64,000 nt of DNA. It comes from Salinibius halmophilus (GTDB taxonomy: Bacteria > Pseudomonadota > Gammaproteobacteria > Pseudomonadales > Natronospirillaceae). This document shows, piece by piece, positions 1-10,104 of this stretch. A program made the translations under genes and the position numbers. Each line of letters begins with the position of its first letter. Position 1 is the first letter of the stretch. A model generated the notes under the pieces. The model saw only the letters and a program-made list of their open reading frames with translations. It ran no database searches and was not told the origin of the DNA. The stretch covers positions 244,516 to 308,515 of the forward strand of contig NZ_QPEP01000002.1 in NCBI RefSeq assembly GCF_003577475.1, given 5' to 3'.

Positions 1-167
1 CGTAACTGAAGGCCGTAGTCAGACAAACGACCGCGACGCGCGCCGTGCTGGCCTGGGGCAGCTTCCAGTTTACATTTTGTGTCTAATGCGCGAACACCGC
101 TCTTCAAGAAAAGATCAGTGCCTTCGCGGCGAGACAATTTACACTTTGGACCAAGGTAACGTGCCAT
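1..167 (-). CDS. rpsD: 30S ribosomal protein S4 (partial, N-terminal part)
   Basis: The gene starts at the ATG whose complement is at 165-167 and runs off the left edge, so only about 55 residues are present. They begin [18 protein letters not shown] and include the typical S4 run [17 protein letters not shown]4 is a primary 16S rRNA binder in 30S assembly and, in E. coli, the translational repressor of the alpha operon. It follows rpsK by 12 bases, as expected; rpoA and rplQ should lie beyond the edge. Confidence 0.97.
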   Translation of the reverse strand, partial: MARYLGPKCKLSRREGTDLFLKSGVRALDTKCKLEAAPGQHGARRGRLSDYGLQL

Positions 168-179
168 GAATCCGACTCC

Positions 180-572
180 TTATACGCGGCGTTTCTTAGG
201 TGGACGACAGCCGTTGTGTGGAATAGGCGTAACGTCTGAAATGCTTTGGATTTTAAAACCCAAGCCGTTCAGTGCGCGAACCGCCGATTCACGACCTGGT
301 CCAGGACCTTTTACACGTACGTCAAGATTCTTGACACCGTACTCTTGTGCGGTTTGACCTGCACGCTCGGCAGCAACCTGTGCTGCGAACGGGGTGCTCT
401 TACGAGAACCACGGAAACCCGAGCCACCAGCTGTTGCCCAACTCAGGGCGTTGCCTTGGCGGTCCGTGATGGTCACGATGGTGTTATTGAAAGAAGCATG
501 GACGTGTGCAACACCGTCAGCTACCTGCTTTTTCACCTTTTTGCGCGACCGGTTCGTACCTGGCTTTGCCAT
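180..572 (-). CDS. rpsK: 30S ribosomal protein S11
   Basis: This 130-residue protein has the usual S11 length and the conserved stretches [30 protein letters not shown] and the basic C-terminal [11 protein letters not shown]11 sits on the 30S platform, contacts 16S rRNA and lines the mRNA exit path. It is the second gene of the alpha operon, 31 bases after rpsM and just before rpsD. Confidence 0.98.
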   Translation of the reverse strand: MAKPGTNRSRKKVKKQVADGVAHVHASFNNTIVTITDRQGNALSWATAGGSGFRGSRKSTPFAAQVAAERAGQTAQEYGVKNLDVRVKGPGPGRESAVRALNGLGFKIQSISDVTPIPHNGCRPPKKRRV

Positions 573-603
573 CTTCGATTTCCTATAAAGAAATAGTTAA
601 AAT

Positions 604-960
604 TTAGCGACGAATAGGTTTCACTGGGCCTTTACGAGTACGCGCGTTTGTCTTAGTGCGCTGTCCACGTAATGGTAGACCACGACGGTGACGAATACCG
701 CGGTAGCAGCCCAGATCCATCAAACGTTTGATGTTCATCTGAACTTCGCGACGTAGGTCACCCTCAACAGTAAACTTGCCAACCTCTGTACGTAATACGT
801 CCAAAGTGGCTTCATCTAGTTCGCCGATCTTAGTTGTCTCTGCAACACCTGCAGCAGCACAGATCGCTTTCGCACGTGTACGGCCTACACCGAATACGTA
901 TGTTAGCGAAATTACCGCGTGCTTGTTGTCAGGGATGTTGACACCAGCTATACGGGCCAT
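604..960 (-). CDS. rpsM: 30S ribosomal protein S13
   Basis: This 118-residue protein begins [14 protein letters not shown], and its C-terminal tail has the [19 protein letters not shown] signature of S13. S13 is in the 30S head and forms bridges to the 50S subunit. It opens the alpha operon. The 125 bases in front of it, back to rpmJ, carry a terminator-like hairpin and a structured leader, which fits a separate transcription and control unit. Confidence 0.98.
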   Translation of the reverse strand: MARIAGVNIPDNKHAVISLTYVFGVGRTRAKAICAAAGVAETTKIGELDEATLDVLRTEVGKFTVEGDLRREVQMNIKRLMDLGCYRGIRHRRGLPLRGQRTKTNARTRKGPVKPIRR

Positions 961-1049
961 TTATTTACTCCGTTCACTTGGAATATCTTCAGCGAGCCTT
1001 CACGACTCACAAAATAACTTTCGCGTTCATGAAGGGCGCGAAAGAATAA
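961..1049 (-). promoter_or_regulatory. alpha-operon leader, possible S4 control region
   Basis: The 89 bases before rpsM contain a perfect 8-bp hairpin (arms 1018-1025 and 1037-1044, CTTTCGCG/CGCGAAAG) followed by a short element ending in the rpsM ribosome-binding site (CGGAG). In E. coli the S4 protein represses the operon through a pseudoknot at this position. I see a structured leader in the right place, but I could not establish the pseudoknot by eye. Confidence 0.4.
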
Positions 1050-1078
1050 AGGCTACTCGAAAAAAAATCAAGTAGCCT
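1050..1078 (-). terminator. hairpin between spc and alpha operons
   Basis: An 11-bp stem (1050-1060 with 1068-1078, including one G-U pair) has an all-T loop on the transcribed strand and is followed by TTATTCTTT. It lies 8 bases after the rpmJ stop. It probably ends or attenuates spc transcripts before rpsM. The trailing U tract is imperfect. Confidence 0.6.
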
Positions 1079-1085
1079 AAGACAA

Positions 1086-1202
1086 TTAACCTTGTCTTTG
1101 TTTGTGCTTAGGATCTGTAGGACAGATCACGCGCACTGCACCGTTACGACGAATAACTTTGCAGTTACGGCACATTTTTTTAACCGATGCACGAACTTTC
1201 AT
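1086..1202 (-). CDS. rpmJ: 50S ribosomal protein L36
   Basis: A 38-residue protein begins [15 protein letters not shown] and ends DPKHKQRQG. Cys11, Cys14, Cys27 and His33 form the zinc ribbon, so this is the zinc-containing (C+) form of L36. It lies 20 bases after secY, the standard last position of the spc operon. Confidence 0.97.
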   Translation of the reverse strand: MKVRASVKKMCRNCKVIRRNGAVRVICPTDPKHKQRQG

Positions 1203-1222
1203 TGCAATCTCCTATTGGGCTA

Positions 1223-2575
1223 TTAGCGAAGCAAACCGCCAGCGCCGCCCATACCTTTCTGACCCGACTTTTTCATCAGCGAAGCATACTGCTGGCTCAT
1301 CATATGACTCTGCACCTGTGCCATGAAGTCCATGACCACTACTACAACAATCAACACCGACGTACCACCGAACTGGAATGGCGCACCTGCGGCCACAACC
1401 AGCGCCTGTGGCGCCAAAGACACTACCGCGATATATATCGCGCCAAAGAACGTTAGACGCGCTGTCACACCATCAATGTAGCGTGACGTCTGCTCACCCG
1501 GACGAATACCTGGGATAAATGCTCCAGAACGTTTAAGGTTCTCAGCAATATCCTTAGGATTGAAAGTGACAGCAGTATAGAAATAACAGAAGAAGACGAT
1601 CGCCGCCGAGAACAGCACGATATAAAGTGGCTGATTCGGAGCGAGCAGCGCTGCTAGATCCTGCATCCAAGCTAAGCCTTCGCTATTGCCAAACCAGTTA
1701 CCAACCGAAGCTGGGAACAATAGTAAGCTAGATGCGAAAATCGCTGGGATCACACCCGCCATGTTGAGTTTAAGCGGCAAATGGCTGCTAGGCTGCGCAA
1801 ACGCAACCCGGCCTTGCTGACGCTTGGCGTAGTTAATTGTAATACGACGCTGCATGCGCTCGATAAATACAATCACCATCACCACAACAAAAGCGAATGC
1901 GGTTAGACCTAACAACAATAGGTAGTTGATTGATCCTTCGCGGGCCAAGGTGAAACCTTGGTTGATCGCTGACGGAAGACTCGCCACGATACTAGCGAAA
2001 ATCAACATTGAAATACCGTTGCCGATGCCGCGCTCGGTGATTTGCTCACCTAGCCACATCATAAACATGGTACCGCTAGACAGCGTTACAACTGCTACGA
2101 AGTAGAAGTCCCAACCAACAACACCATCTACATTCGAGAAAGCGATGCCCTGACTAGCTAGACCCACTGCGATACCAAACGACTGGATTATGGCCAGTAC
2201 TAACGTGCCGTAGCGCGTGTACTGGGTCATTTTACGTCGGCCGGCCTCACCGTCTTTTTTCAATTGCTCAAGCTGCGGACTCACTACCGTTAGCAGCTGC
2301 ATGATGATCGAAGCACTGATATACGGCATGATGCCGAGCGCCAAGATACTCATGCGCTCCAAAGCACCCCCTGAGAACATGTTAAACATGCTAAGGATGG
2401 TGTCGGAGTTACGCTCAAAAAACTGGCTCATTGACTCTGGATTAACGCCAGGAACCGGAATATGCGCGCCAATACGGTATACCAAGAATGCACCGAGTAC
2501 GAACAACAGACGAGATACTAACTCGCCTGATACGGCACCCTGCTGACCACTTGGTTGTGATCCTTGCTTAGCCAT
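1223..2575 (-). CDS. secY: protein translocase channel subunit SecY
   Basis: The 450-residue, strongly hydrophobic protein is of normal SecY length with about ten membrane segments. Recognisable stretches are [12 protein letters not shown] near the N-terminus, the [14 protein letters not shown] plug-region helix, and [21 protein letters not shown] in the cytoplasmic loop before the last helices. SecY forms the inner-membrane SecYEG pore for protein export and insertion. It lies 4 bases after rplO and is translated with the spc operon. SecE is encoded at 27,815. Confidence 0.98.
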   Translation of the reverse strand: MAKQGSQPSGQQGAVSGELVSRLLFVLGAFLVYRIGAHIPVPGVNPESMSQFFERNSDTILSMFNMFSGGALERMSILALGIMPYISASIIMQLLTVVSPQLEQLKKDGEAGRRKMTQYTRYGTLVLAIIQSFGIAVGLASQGIAFSNVDGVVGWDFYFVAVVTLSSGTMFMMWLGEQITERGIGNGISMLIFASIVASLPSAINQGFTLAREGSINYLLLLGLTAFAFVVVMVIVFIERMQRRITINYAKRQQGRVAFAQPSSHLPLKLNMAGVIPAIFASSLLLFPASVGNWFGNSEGLAWMQDLAALLAPNQPLYIVLFSAAIVFFCYFYTAVTFNPKDIAENLKRSGAFIPGIRPGEQTSRYIDGVTARLTFFGAIYIAVVSLAPQALVVAAGAPFQFGGTSVLIVVVVVMDFMAQVQSHMMSQQYASLMKKSGQKGMGGAGGLLR

Positions 2576-2579
2576 TGAA

Positions 2580-3014
2580 TTATTCCTCTACTTTGCCGCC
2601 CGCAGCTTCAATTGCTTCACGAGCGCCTTTAGTCACTTTCAGACCTTTAACTGTTACAGCTTTGGTCAGCTCACCTGACTTGATAACACGAGCACGCTTA
2701 GTTGCTTCGTTAACAATGTCAGCCGCTTTCAAAGCAGCTAGGTCTACTACATCAGTGCCAACAAGAGCAAGTTCGTGCAAACGAACTTCTGCAGTTGTCG
2801 CCGCCATGCGCGAGGTAAAACCCCACTTACCAAGACGACGTTGTAGTGGCATCTGACCACCTTCAAAACCACGACGTACTTTACCGCCTGAACGTGATTT
2901 TTGACCTTTGTGACCACGACCACCAGTCTTACCTAGACCAGAGCCAATACCACGGCCAACACGCTTGCCAGACGGCTTAGAACCATCCTGAGGGCTAAGA
3001 GTATTCAAAAACAT
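2580..3014 (-). CDS. rplO: 50S ribosomal protein L15
   Basis: The protein is 144 residues from the second of two adjacent ATGs. That start gives [13 protein letters not shown], which aligns with the E. coli N-terminus and has better spacing to GGAGA; the first ATG at 3017 would add one Met. The Gly/Arg-rich region [20 protein letters not shown] is diagnostic of L15. The rpmD stop codon touches the alternative start (TAATG), so the two genes are translationally coupled. Confidence 0.97.
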   Translation of the reverse strand: MFLNTLSPQDGSKPSGKRVGRGIGSGLGKTGGRGHKGQKSRSGGKVRRGFEGGQMPLQRRLGKWGFTSRMAATTAEVRLHELALVGTDVVDLAALKAADIVNEATKRARVIKSGELTKAVTVKGLKVTKGAREAIEAAGGKVEE

Positions 3015-3016
3015 CA

Positions 3017-3202
3017 TTACTCTCCTACTACACGAACCATGTAGCTAACTTTGTTGATCATGCCACGTACTGATGGCGTGTCTTCAAGTTCGCGTACTTG
3101 GCCAATTTTGCGAAGACCCAAACCTTTTACACATAGCTTGTGCTTAGGCTGAGTAGCGATAGGGCTGCGAAACAGCTCGACTTTCAATGTTTTGTTAGCC
3201 AT
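3017..3202 (-). CDS. rpmD: 50S ribosomal protein L30
   Basis: This is a 61-residue protein with the L30 core [20 protein letters not shown]. It lies between rpsE and rplO as in other spc operons, 3 bases after rpsE. L30 is a small 50S protein near the 5S/23S rRNA region. Confidence 0.97.
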   Translation of the reverse strand: MANKTLKVELFRSPIATQPKHKLCVKGLGLRKIGQVRELEDTPSVRGMINKVSYMVRVVGE

Positions 3203-3205
3203 GAC

Positions 3206-3706
3206 TTACCCCAGGATATCTTCTACAGATTTGCCACGCTTAGCTGCAACGCCTTCTGGAGAGCGCATGTGCTGCAAGCCCTTGAACGTCGCGCGAACGA
3301 TGTTGATCGGGTTTGTTGAGCCATAGCACTTAGCCAGTACGTTTTGTACGCCAGCCATTTCAAGAACCGCACGCATTGCACCACCGGCAATTACACCAGT
3401 ACCTTCCGATGCTGGCTGCATGTAGACCTTAGAACCACCGTGACGTGCTTTTACAGGGTACTGAAGCGTGTTGTTTGTGATCGCAACATTAATGATGTTA
3501 CGACGCGCTTGATCAGTTGCTTTTTGAATTGCAACAGGTACTTCTTTCGCTTTACCACGACCGAAGCCAACGCGGCCATTGCCATCGCCAACTACCATCA
3601 AAGCTGTGAAACCGAAGATACGACCACCTTTAACCACTTTAGCAACGCGGTTAACTTGGACTAACTTCTCTTGCAATTCAGATTGCTGTTGTTCGTTATT
3701 CGCCAT
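3206..3706 (-). CDS. rpsE: 30S ribosomal protein S5
   Basis: The protein is 166 residues from ATG at 3706 ([15 protein letters not shown]). A GTG two codons upstream (3712) is in frame, but AAGGGG is better spaced for the ATG. It has the N-terminal S5 RNA-binding domain ([19 protein letters not shown]) and the C-terminal S5 fold with [16 protein letters not shown]5 acts in decoding fidelity. It precedes rpmD by 3 bases. Confidence 0.97.
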   Translation of the reverse strand: MANNEQQQSELQEKLVQVNRVAKVVKGGRIFGFTALMVVGDGNGRVGFGRGKAKEVPVAIQKATDQARRNIINVAITNNTLQYPVKARHGGSKVYMQPASEGTGVIAGGAMRAVLEMAGVQNVLAKCYGSTNPINIVRATFKGLQHMRSPEGVAAKRGKSVEDILG

Positions 3707-3718
3707 GATCACGACCCC

Positions 3719-4069
3719 TTAGAACTGCAGACCGCTTTCACGCGCGGCATCTGCCAACGCTTGAACACGACCATGATACTTGTAACCAGAGCGGTCAAAT
3801 GCAACTTTTTCGATGCCAGCAGCTTTCGCACGCTCAGCAATCAATGCACCTACTTTCTTGGCCGCTTCAATGTTGCCTGTTGCATCAGCACGTAGATCTT
3901 TTTCTACTGTTGACGCAGTCGCTAATACTTTATCACCTTCAGCTGAGATGATTTGAGCGTAGATATGGCGAGGAGTACGGTTGACGCACAAACGAACTTC
4001 ACCAAGCTCACGAATTTTAGCGCGGGCGCGGGTCGCACGACGAATACGTGCTTGCTTTTTAGCGTTCAT
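3719..4069 (-). CDS. rplR: 50S ribosomal protein L18
   Basis: This is a 116-residue protein with a basic N-terminus ([18 protein letters not shown]) and the L18 5S rRNA-binding core, including [14 protein letters not shown] and [12 protein letters not shown]. It lies between rplF and rpsE in the spc operon with short spacers on both sides. Confidence 0.98.
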   Translation of the reverse strand: MNAKKQARIRRATRARAKIRELGEVRLCVNRTPRHIYAQIISAEGDKVLATASTVEKDLRADATGNIEAAKKVGALIAERAKAAGIEKVAFDRSGYKYHGRVQALADAARESGLQF

Positions 4070-4084
4070 ATTCTATGCCCTACC

Positions 4085-4618
4085 TTACTTCTTCTTAGTT
4101 TCTTTACGACGAACGTATTCATCCGCGTAACGAATACCTTTGCCTTTGTATGGCTCAGGTGGACGGAACTCACGGATTTCAGCCGCTACCTGACCGACTT
4201 TCTGCTTGTCGATACCCTTCACAACAATTTCAGTGTTGCTTGGTGTTTCAGCAGTCACGCCTTCTGGCAGTGCATAGTCAACCGGGTGAGAGAAACCAAG
4301 AGACAAGTTAACGCTGTTGCCGCTTGCTTTAGCACGGTAACCAACACCGTTTAGCTGCAACTTCTTCTCGAAACCAGCAGATACACCAGTCACCATGTTG
4401 TTCAACAGGGCGCGAGTTGTACCAGCGATTGCACGAGAGAACTTAGCACCGTCACGAGGGCTAACACTTAATACATTTTCTTCAATTGCAACGTCTACAT
4501 TGGCATTCAATTCAAGAGCAAGTTCGCCCTTAGCGCCTTTCACTTTAACGTTACGACCGTCGACTTTAACTTCTACGCCTGATGGTAGAGAAATCGGGGC
4601 TTTTGCTACGCGAGACAT
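4085..4618 (-). CDS. rplF: 50S ribosomal protein L6
   Basis: The 177-residue protein has two L6 repeats. The C-terminal signature [14 protein letters not shown] is intact and a basic tail (RRKETKKK) follows. L6 lies at the base of the L7/L12 stalk near the factor-binding site. It is the normal neighbour of rpsH and rplR. Confidence 0.98.
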   Translation of the reverse strand: MSRVAKAPISLPSGVEVKVDGRNVKVKGAKGELALELNANVDVAIEENVLSVSPRDGAKFSRAIAGTTRALLNNMVTGVSAGFEKKLQLNGVGYRAKASGNSVNLSLGFSHPVDYALPEGVTAETPSNTEIVVKGIDKQKVGQVAAEIREFRPPEPYKGKGIRYADEYVRRKETKKK

Positions 4619-4628
4619 CTTGACCTCC

Positions 4629-5021
4629 TTAGAATACTTCGCAGATCACTTCACCGCCGATGCGTTGTTTACGCGCATCACGATCAGCCATCATGCCTTT
4701 AGAAGTCGAGATGATCGCTACACCTAAACCACCAGATACTTTAGGTAGCTCATCAGCACCTTTGTACTGACGTAGACCTGGGCGGCTTACGCGTTTGATC
4801 GATTCGATTACTGGTTTGCCTTCGAAGTACTTCAGATCGATAGACAATACCGGCTTAGTTTCACCTTCAACAGTAAACTCGCCTATGTAACCTTCGTTCT
4901 TAAGAACTTCAGCTACTGACACCTTTACTTTAGAAGAAGGCATAGCTACAGCCGCTTTACCTGCGCGCTGAGCATTGCGAATACGTGAGAACATATCCGC
5001 AAGAGTGTCTTGCATACTCAT
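4629..5021 (-). CDS. rpsH: 30S ribosomal protein S8
   Basis: This is a 130-residue protein beginning [16 protein letters not shown], like E. coli S8, with the C-terminal signature [22 protein letters not shown]8 binds helix 21 of 16S rRNA and in E. coli represses the spc operon by binding its mRNA at rplE. An 88-base spacer with two hairpins separates it from rpsN, unusually long for this operon. Confidence 0.98.
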   Translation of the reverse strand: MSMQDTLADMFSRIRNAQRAGKAAVAMPSSKVKVSVAEVLKNEGYIGEFTVEGETKPVLSIDLKYFEGKPVIESIKRVSRPGLRQYKGADELPKVSGGLGVAIISTSKGMMADRDARKQRIGGEVICEVF

Positions 5022-5055
5022 TGTATAACCTCATTAATTCAGCAGAAACGCGGTA

Positions 5056-5100
5056 GCCGGGGTACGATGACCCCGGCCCTGTCCGTTTTGCTTAAACGGA
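5056..5100 (-). promoter_or_regulatory. two strong hairpins in the rpsN-rpsH spacer
   Basis: On the transcribed strand a 7-bp stem (5082-5088 with 5094-5100, TCCGTTT/AAACGGA) is followed by an 8-bp GC-rich stem (5056-5063 with 5070-5077, GCCGGGGT/ACCCCGGC, six-base loop). No U tract follows, so this is not a classical terminator. It could be a processing site, a partial attenuator or a protein-binding structure. Confidence 0.5.
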
Positions 5101-5109
5101 AGCTAGTAA

Positions 5110-5415
5110 TTACCAGCTTGCTTTCTTCAAGCCTGGGACGTTACCTTTCATGGTTTCTTCCCGTAACTTGATGCGTGACAGACCGAACTTGCGGTAAACC
5201 GCGTGCGGACGACCAGTCACTTGACAACGACGCTGCAAGCGAACTGGGCTTGCATTACGTGGCAGTTTTTGAAGCGCAACTTGCGCAGCCCACAGATCTT
5301 CCTCTGAAGTTGCAGGATTTGCAATGATTGCTTTCAATTCAGCGCGTTTTTCTGCGTATTTTGCGACAGTTTTAATGCGCTTCGCTTCACGCGCCTTCAT
5401 GCTGTTCTTAGCCAT
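5110..5415 (-). CDS. rpsN: 30S ribosomal protein S14
   Basis: The 101-residue protein is the long, zinc-free (C-minus) form of S14. It begins [13 protein letters not shown] and carries [20 protein letters not shown] near its C-terminus. S14 is a late-assembling protein of the 30S head. It lies 12 bases after rplE. Confidence 0.98.
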   Translation of the reverse strand: MAKNSMKAREAKRIKTVAKYAEKRAELKAIIANPATSEEDLWAAQVALQKLPRNASPVRLQRRCQVTGRPHAVYRKFGLSRIKLREETMKGNVPGLKKASW

Positions 5416-5427
5416 GGTAGCTTATCC

Positions 5428-5967
5428 TCAACCTTTGAACGGGAAGTCCAAGCCCTTCAACAGAGCGCGACCTTCATCGTTAGTGTTAGCGGTTGTCGTA
5501 ACAGTGATATCTAAACCACGGATCTTGTCTACTTTTTCGTATTCAATTTCCGGGAAGATGATCTGTTCACGAACACCCATTGAGTAGTTACCGCGACCAT
5601 CGAAGCTCTTTGGTGAAATACCACGGAAGTCACGTACACGAGGTAGTGAGATATCAACCAAACGGTCAAGGAATTCCCACATACGCTCACCGCGCAACGT
5701 CACTTTACAACCGATTGGCCAGCCTTCACGAATTTTGAAGCCTGCAACAGATTTACGTGCTTTTGTTACTACAACCTTTTGACCAGTGATGGCCTCTAGA
5801 TCTGCAACAGCCGCTTCAACCTGCTTCTTATCAGCCGCACCTTCACCAACACCCATGTTTAGGGTTACTTTGGTGATTTTTGGTACTTCCATAACGTTCT
5901 TGTAGCCAAACTCTTCAGTCAGCTGAGCAACAACTTTAGCTTTGTAGAGTTCTTTCAATCTCGACAT
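5428..5967 (-). CDS. rplE: 50S ribosomal protein L5
   Basis: This is a 179-residue protein with [15 protein letters not shown] and the C-terminal [20 protein letters not shown]5 binds 5S rRNA and contacts the P-site tRNA. In E. coli the S8 target on spc mRNA overlaps the start of this gene; the spacer to rplX is only 11 bases here and I did not identify an S8 site. Confidence 0.98.
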   Translation of the reverse strand: MSRLKELYKAKVVAQLTEEFGYKNVMEVPKITKVTLNMGVGEGAADKKQVEAAVADLEAITGQKVVVTKARKSVAGFKIREGWPIGCKVTLRGERMWEFLDRLVDISLPRVRDFRGISPKSFDGRGNYSMGVREQIIFPEIEYEKVDKIRGLDITVTTTANTNDEGRALLKGLDFPFKG

Positions 5968-5978
5968 CGTATTGCTCC

Positions 5979-6308
5979 TTAAGCGCCAACTTGAGTTTGA
6001 GTTGACTTAAAGATGCGCACTTTTTTGCCATCTTCAAGAACCTTAAAGCCAACACGGTCACCTTTACCAGTTTCCGGGTTAAAGATCGCAACGTTAGAAG
6101 CAGCAATTGATGCTTCCTTCTCTACGATACCACCCTGAATACCAAACTGAGGGTTTGGCTTCTGGTGCTTCTTAACAAGATTTACACCAGATACGATAAA
6201 GCGAGGACCTTTAGTGTCATCGGCAATAACTTTGGTGATAGTACCACGTTTACCGCGGTCTTTTCCCGCGATAACGATCACTTCGTCACCAGTTCTAAAT
6301 TTACGCAT
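5979..6308 (-). CDS. rplX: 50S ribosomal protein L24
   Basis: This 109-residue protein has an N-terminal KOW motif ([18 protein letters not shown]) followed by [16 protein letters not shown]24 initiates 50S assembly and lies near the polypeptide exit. It is slightly longer than the E. coli protein and lies between rplN and rplE. Confidence 0.98.
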   Translation of the reverse strand: MRKFRTGDEVIVIAGKDRGKRGTITKVIADDTKGPRFIVSGVNLVKKHQKPNPQFGIQGGIVEKEASIAASNVAIFNPETGKGDRVGFKVLEDGKKVRIFKSTQTQVGA

Positions 6309-6345
6309 GTCTTATCTCCACTTCCTGCTACCGTCTAGCACTGAG

Positions 6346-6714
6346 TTACAGTACTTCCGGCGCCAGGGAAATGATTTTCATGAATTTTTCTGTACGTAGT
6401 TCACGCGTGATAGGCCCGAAAATACGAGTACCTACTGGCGCGTGGTTTGCATTAAGCAGAACCGCAGAGTTTACATCAAAACGGATGATAGAGCCATCCG
6501 GACGACGTACACCTGATTTAGTACGTACCACAACCGCATCCATAACTTGGCCTTTTTTGACCTTGCCACGAGGGATTGCTTCTTTTACCGACACCTTAAT
6601 GATGTCGCCGATGCGCGCGTAACGACGATGCGAGCCACCAAGTACTTTAATACACTGTACTTTTTTCGCGCCGCTGTTATCCGCAACATCCAGAATGGTT
6701 TGCGTTTGAATCAT
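6346..6714 (-). CDS. rplN: 50S ribosomal protein L14
   Basis: This 122-residue protein begins [18 protein letters not shown] and carries the conserved [14 protein letters not shown] and FGPITRELR segments. L14 forms bridges to 16S rRNA and binds 23S rRNA. It is the first gene of the classical spc operon; I see no terminator in the 38 bases between it and rpsQ. Confidence 0.98.
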   Translation of the reverse strand: MIQTQTILDVADNSGAKKVQCIKVLGGSHRRYARIGDIIKVSVKEAIPRGKVKKGQVMDAVVVRTKSGVRRPDGSIIRFDVNSAVLLNANHAPVGTRIFGPITRELRTEKFMKIISLAPEVL

Positions 6715-6752
6715 TTCTCAAACTCCCAATTGTAACGCGGGCAACGCGAGCA

Positions 6753-7013
6753 TTAAATGCTCGCAGCGCGCTCGTCGATAGAAACCAGTGTCCACGTTTT
6801 CTTTTTAGAAATTGGGGCACACTCTTGGATTGTTACCAAGTCACCTGCGTTACACGCGTTCTCGGCATCATGGGCGTGCAACTTAGTTGAACGCTTAACG
6901 ATTTTACCGTAGATCGGGTGTGTAACACGACGCTCGATAGTAACAACGATGGTCTTATCGCCTTTGTTGCTGACCACACGGCCAGTCACTGTACGACCTT
7001 TTAGCTCAGCCAT
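6753..7013 (-). CDS. rpsQ: 30S ribosomal protein S17
   Basis: This is an 86-residue OB-fold protein with [20 protein letters not shown] and the C-terminal [11 protein letters not shown] signature. S17 is a primary 16S rRNA binder and the last gene of the S10 operon. It starts one base after the rpmC stop codon. Confidence 0.98.
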   Translation of the reverse strand: MAELKGRTVTGRVVSNKGDKTIVVTIERRVTHPIYGKIVKRSTKLHAHDAENACNAGDLVTIQECAPISKKKTWTLVSIDERAASI

Positions 7014-7014
7014 A

Positions 7015-7206
7015 TTAGTTACCTGCCTTTTCTGTCAGCAATGTGTTGATACGTGCGATATCTTTACGGACCTGCTTGAGCAAGTGAGTCTGCGTTAGCT
7101 GACGAGTCGTCAACTGCATACGCAGCTTGAATTGCTCGTGAAGCTTGTCCAGCAACAGCTGATTTAGTTCTTCAGCTGATTTTTCACGTAATTCTTGTGC
7201 TTTCAT
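7015..7206 (-). CDS. rpmC: 50S ribosomal protein L29
   Basis: This 63-residue helical protein begins [16 protein letters not shown]29 lies near the peptide exit tunnel and helps form the SRP/trigger factor docking site. Its start overlaps the end of rplP, indicating translational coupling. Confidence 0.98.
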   Translation of the reverse strand: MKAQELREKSAEELNQLLLDKLHEQFKLRMQLTTRQLTQTHLLKQVRKDIARINTLLTEKAGN

Positions 7207-7619
7207 TACATTACCGTCCGCTTAACGAAGGTGGTCGAAACAGGTAGTTTCGCCGCAGCCAAAGAGAATGCTTCACGAGCCAACTCTTCAGATACGCCTT
7301 CAATTTCGTACAGAACTTTGCCTGGACGAACTTCAGCTACCCAGTACTCAACGTTACCCTTACCTTTACCCATACGTACTTCTAATGGCTTAGAAGTGAT
7401 CGGTTTGTCAGGGAACACACGGATAAAGATCTTACCGCCACGCTTAACACAACGGTTAATCGCACGACGAGCAGATTCGATCTGGCGAGACGTAATGCGT
7501 GCACGACCAGTCGCTTTTAGACCGTATTCACCAAAGTTTACTTTGGTACCGCGTTGAGCAAGACCACGGTTGCGGCCTTTCTGAACTTTGCGGAATTTTG
7601 TACGTTTAGGTTGCAGCAT
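7206..7619 (-). CDS. rplP: 50S ribosomal protein L16
   Basis: This 137-residue protein begins [19 protein letters not shown] and contains the [20 protein letters not shown] motif. L16 helps shape the A site and peptidyl transferase centre. The stop overlaps the rpmC start by one base. Confidence 0.98.
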   Translation of the reverse strand: MLQPKRTKFRKVQKGRNRGLAQRGTKVNFGEYGLKATGRARITSRQIESARRAINRCVKRGGKIFIRVFPDKPITSKPLEVRMGKGKGNVEYWVAEVRPGKVLYEIEGVSEELAREAFSLAAAKLPVSTTFVKRTVM

Positions 7620-7630
7620 CTGTTAACTCC

Positions 7631-8317
7631 TTACTTCGAAGATTTCTTTTTCGGAGCTTTAGCAGCCTGCGCACGTACTTCATCGATACCACCAAGGATG
7701 TCACCTTTGTAGATCCACACTTTAACGCCGATCACGCCGTAAGTGGTGTGAGCTTCGTAAGTGTTGTAATCGATGTCTGCACGCAGTGTGTGCAATGGTA
7801 CACGACCTTCACGTACCCATTCAGCACGTGCGATTTCAGCGCCGCCTAGACGACCAGAAACCTGGATCTTGATACCTTCAGCGCCGGCACGCATAGCATT
7901 TTGAACGGCACGCTTAGTAGCGCGACGGAACATAACGCGGCGTTCTAACTGCTGAGCAACGTTTTGCGCAACCAATCTCGCGTCTAGGTCTGGCTTACGA
8001 ATTTCTTCGATATTGATATGAACAGGAACGCCCATACGCTTAGCCAGATCTTGACGTAGCTTTTCAACGTCTTCGCCTTTTTTACCAATCACGATACCCG
8101 GACGAGCAGTGTGAATAGTAACTTTAGCGTTGCCTTCTGTACGCGCAATAACGATGCGGCTTACAGATGCTTTCTCTAGTTTCTTTTCTAAGTAGCTACG
8201 AACTTCGATGTCGCTCAGTAGCTTCTGAGAGTATTGTTTGCTATCGGCATACCACACAGAGTTGTGGTCTTTGGTGATGCCGAGGCGAATACCCGTAGGG
8301 TGGACTTTATGACCCAT
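7631..8317 (-). CDS. rpsC: 30S ribosomal protein S3
   Basis: The 228-residue protein begins [13 protein letters not shown] and has a KH domain ([18 protein letters not shown]) and the C-terminal S3 domain with [16 protein letters not shown]3 lines the mRNA entry tunnel and contributes to helicase activity. It follows rplV by 12 bases. Confidence 0.98.
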   Translation of the reverse strand: MGHKVHPTGIRLGITKDHNSVWYADSKQYSQKLLSDIEVRSYLEKKLEKASVSRIVIARTEGNAKVTIHTARPGIVIGKKGEDVEKLRQDLAKRMGVPVHINIEEIRKPDLDARLVAQNVAQQLERRVMFRRATKRAVQNAMRAGAEGIKIQVSGRLGGAEIARAEWVREGRVPLHTLRADIDYNTYEAHTTYGVIGVKVWIYKGDILGGIDEVRAQAAKAPKKKSSK

Positions 8318-8329
8318 TTGGAATCTCCT

Positions 8330-8659
8330 TTACTCGGATACCTTGACCGTAATGTGGCAAGTACGCTTAAGAATGCGATCTGCACGGCCTTTGGCACGTG
8401 GGCGGATACGCTTCATAGTCATACCTTCGTCAACGAATGTTGCTGAAACTTTCAGCTCATCGATGTCAGCGCCGTGATTATTCTCTGCGTTAGCTACAGC
8501 TGACAGCAAAGTCTTCTTTACAATCTGAGCACCTTTCTTCGGTGAGAACGTTAGAATATCTAACGCGTCCGCTACCGATTTGCCACGGATTTGGTCAACA
8601 ACCAGACGAGCTTTCTGGGCTGAAAGACGGGCACCGCGATATACAGCTTGTGTTTCCAT
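8330..8659 (-). CDS. rplV: 50S ribosomal protein L22
   Basis: The protein is 109 residues from the second of two tandem ATGs. That start gives [16 protein letters not shown] and the better spacing from AAGGGG; a start at 8662 would add one Met. It carries the extended beta-hairpin signature [13 protein letters not shown] that reaches the exit tunnel, where changes can give macrolide resistance in other bacteria. It lies between rpsS and rpsC. Confidence 0.97.
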   Translation of the reverse strand: METQAVYRGARLSAQKARLVVDQIRGKSVADALDILTFSPKKGAQIVKKTLLSAVANAENNHGADIDELKVSATFVDEGMTMKRIRPRAKGRADRILKRTCHITVKVSE

Positions 8660-8669
8660 CATATTCCCC

Positions 8670-8945
8670 TTAGCGCTTCGCCTTCTTGTCGGCGATGTGA
8701 CCCTTGAACGTACGTGTCAGGGCAAATTCGCCGAGCTTGTGACCAACCATATCTTCGGTAATGTACACAGGCACATGTTGACGTCCGTTATGGACTGCAA
8801 TGGTCAACCCAACAAAGTCAGGGAAGATGGTGCTGCGACGTGACCAAGTTTTGATCGGACGCTTTTCACCTTTCTCAATTGCAGTCTCCACCTTCTTCAA
8901 CAGATGAAGGTCGACGAAAGGACCTTTTTTCAGTGAACGTGGCAC
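8670..8945 (-). CDS. rpsS: 30S ribosomal protein S19
   Basis: This 91-residue protein begins [19 protein letters not shown] and contains [15 protein letters not shown] and the C-terminal [15 protein letters not shown] motif. S19 is in the 30S head next to S13. It follows rplB by 21 bases. Confidence 0.98.
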   Translation of the reverse strand: MPRSLKKGPFVDLHLLKKVETAIEKGEKRPIKTWSRRSTIFPDFVGLTIAVHNGRQHVPVYITEDMVGHKLGEFALTRTFKGHIADKKAKR

Positions 8946-8966
8946 AGCCTATTCCTCTTATCTAAA

Positions 8967-9794
8967 TTACTTCGCAGAACGACGACGTACGATAAGCTTA
9001 TCGGTACGCTTGTTCTTACGAGTTTTATAACCCTTGGTCGGTACACCCCATGGGGTAACCGGATGACGGCCACCTGATGAACGACCTTCACCACCACCGT
9101 GTGGGTGGTCTACCGGGTTCATCGCAGCACCACGAACTGATGGACGCACACCGCGCCAACGGCTCGCACCAGCTTTACCTAGTTGACGTAGGCTGTGTTC
9201 GCTGTTGCTTACTTCGCCGATGGTTGCACGGCAATCTACCAGTACGCGACGCATCTCGCCTGAGCGCAGACGGATTGTGGCGTAAGCACCTTCACGTGCT
9301 ACTAGCTGTGCTGAAGCCCCCGCTGAGCGGGCAAGCTGTGCGCCCTTGCCAGGTTTCAATTCAACACAGTGAATCACCGAACCTACCGGTACTGAACGCA
9401 ACGGCATTGCACTACCTGGCTTAATTGGCGCGCCTTCACCAGAAATAACTGGATCGCCGGCTTTTAGACCAGATGGAGCAATAATGTAACGACGCTCACC
9501 ATCACGGTATAGTACCAGTGCGATGTGTGCGCTACGGTTCGGATCGTATTCCAAACGCTCAACAACACCTGGGATGCCATCTTTGTTGCGTTTGAAGTCG
9601 ATTAAACGGTAATGGCGCTTATGACCACCACCAATGTGACGACTAGTAATGCGACCGTTGTTGTTACGACCACCAGTCTTACGACCTTTTTCTACTAGCC
9701 CTGCAAACGGGCGCCCTTTATGTAGTTCGTCGTTTTTAACCGACACTACATGGCGGCGACCGGCTGAAGTTGGTTTAGCCTTCTGAATAGCCAT
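8967..9794 (-). CDS. rplB: 50S ribosomal protein L2
   Basis: The 275-residue protein has [17 protein letters not shown] in the N-terminal domain and the [17 protein letters not shown] segment, with the conserved histidine near the peptidyl transferase centre. L2 is needed for subunit joining and peptidyl transfer. It is in standard S10-operon position after rplW. Confidence 0.98.
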   Translation of the reverse strand: MAIQKAKPTSAGRRHVVSVKNDELHKGRPFAGLVEKGRKTGGRNNNGRITSRHIGGGHKRHYRLIDFKRNKDGIPGVVERLEYDPNRSAHIALVLYRDGERRYIIAPSGLKAGDPVISGEGAPIKPGSAMPLRSVPVGSVIHCVELKPGKGAQLARSAGASAQLVAREGAYATIRLRSGEMRRVLVDCRATIGEVSNSEHSLRQLGKAGASRWRGVRPSVRGAAMNPVDHPHGGGEGRSSGGRHPVTPWGVPTKGYKTRKNKRTDKLIVRRRSAK

Positions 9795-9807
9795 GGTTCA
9801 CCTCCGA

Positions 9808-10104
9808 TTATTGAAAGTTCAGGAAGTCGATTTCCTGACCTTCCGCTAGGCGCACGTATGCTTTTTTAACATCGTTACGCTTACCAACACCACGCATAGT
9901 GCGCTTAGTTTTACCTTTCTGCACCAAAGTGCGAACAGACACTACGTTCACTTCAAATAGCTTTTCTACAGCTGCTTTGATTTCTTCTTTGGTTGCATCT
10001 GGCGTAACGCGGAATACAACTTGGTTGCTGCCATCAGCTACGATGGTTGCTTTCTCAGAGATGTGAGGCCCAAGCAGAACTTTGTATAGACGCTGTTGGT
10101 TCAT
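9808..10104 (-). CDS. rplW: 50S ribosomal protein L23
   Basis: This is a 98-residue protein with the [11 protein letters not shown] start region and [21 protein letters not shown]23 is at the exit tunnel and docks trigger factor and SRP. Its start overlaps the rplD stop by 4 bases (ATGA-type). Confidence 0.98.
   Translation of the reverse strand: MNQQRLYKVLLGPHISEKATIVADGSNQVVFRVTPDATKEEIKAAVEKLFEVNVVSVRTLVQKGKTKRTMRGVGKRNDVKKAYVRLAEGQEIDFLNFQ

Noticed and set aside
246-596. Long open frames on the plus strand opposite ribosomal protein genes here and elsewhere up to about 27,000
   Set aside because: They are antisense to well-identified conserved genes and have no motifs; they follow from the codon bias of those genes.
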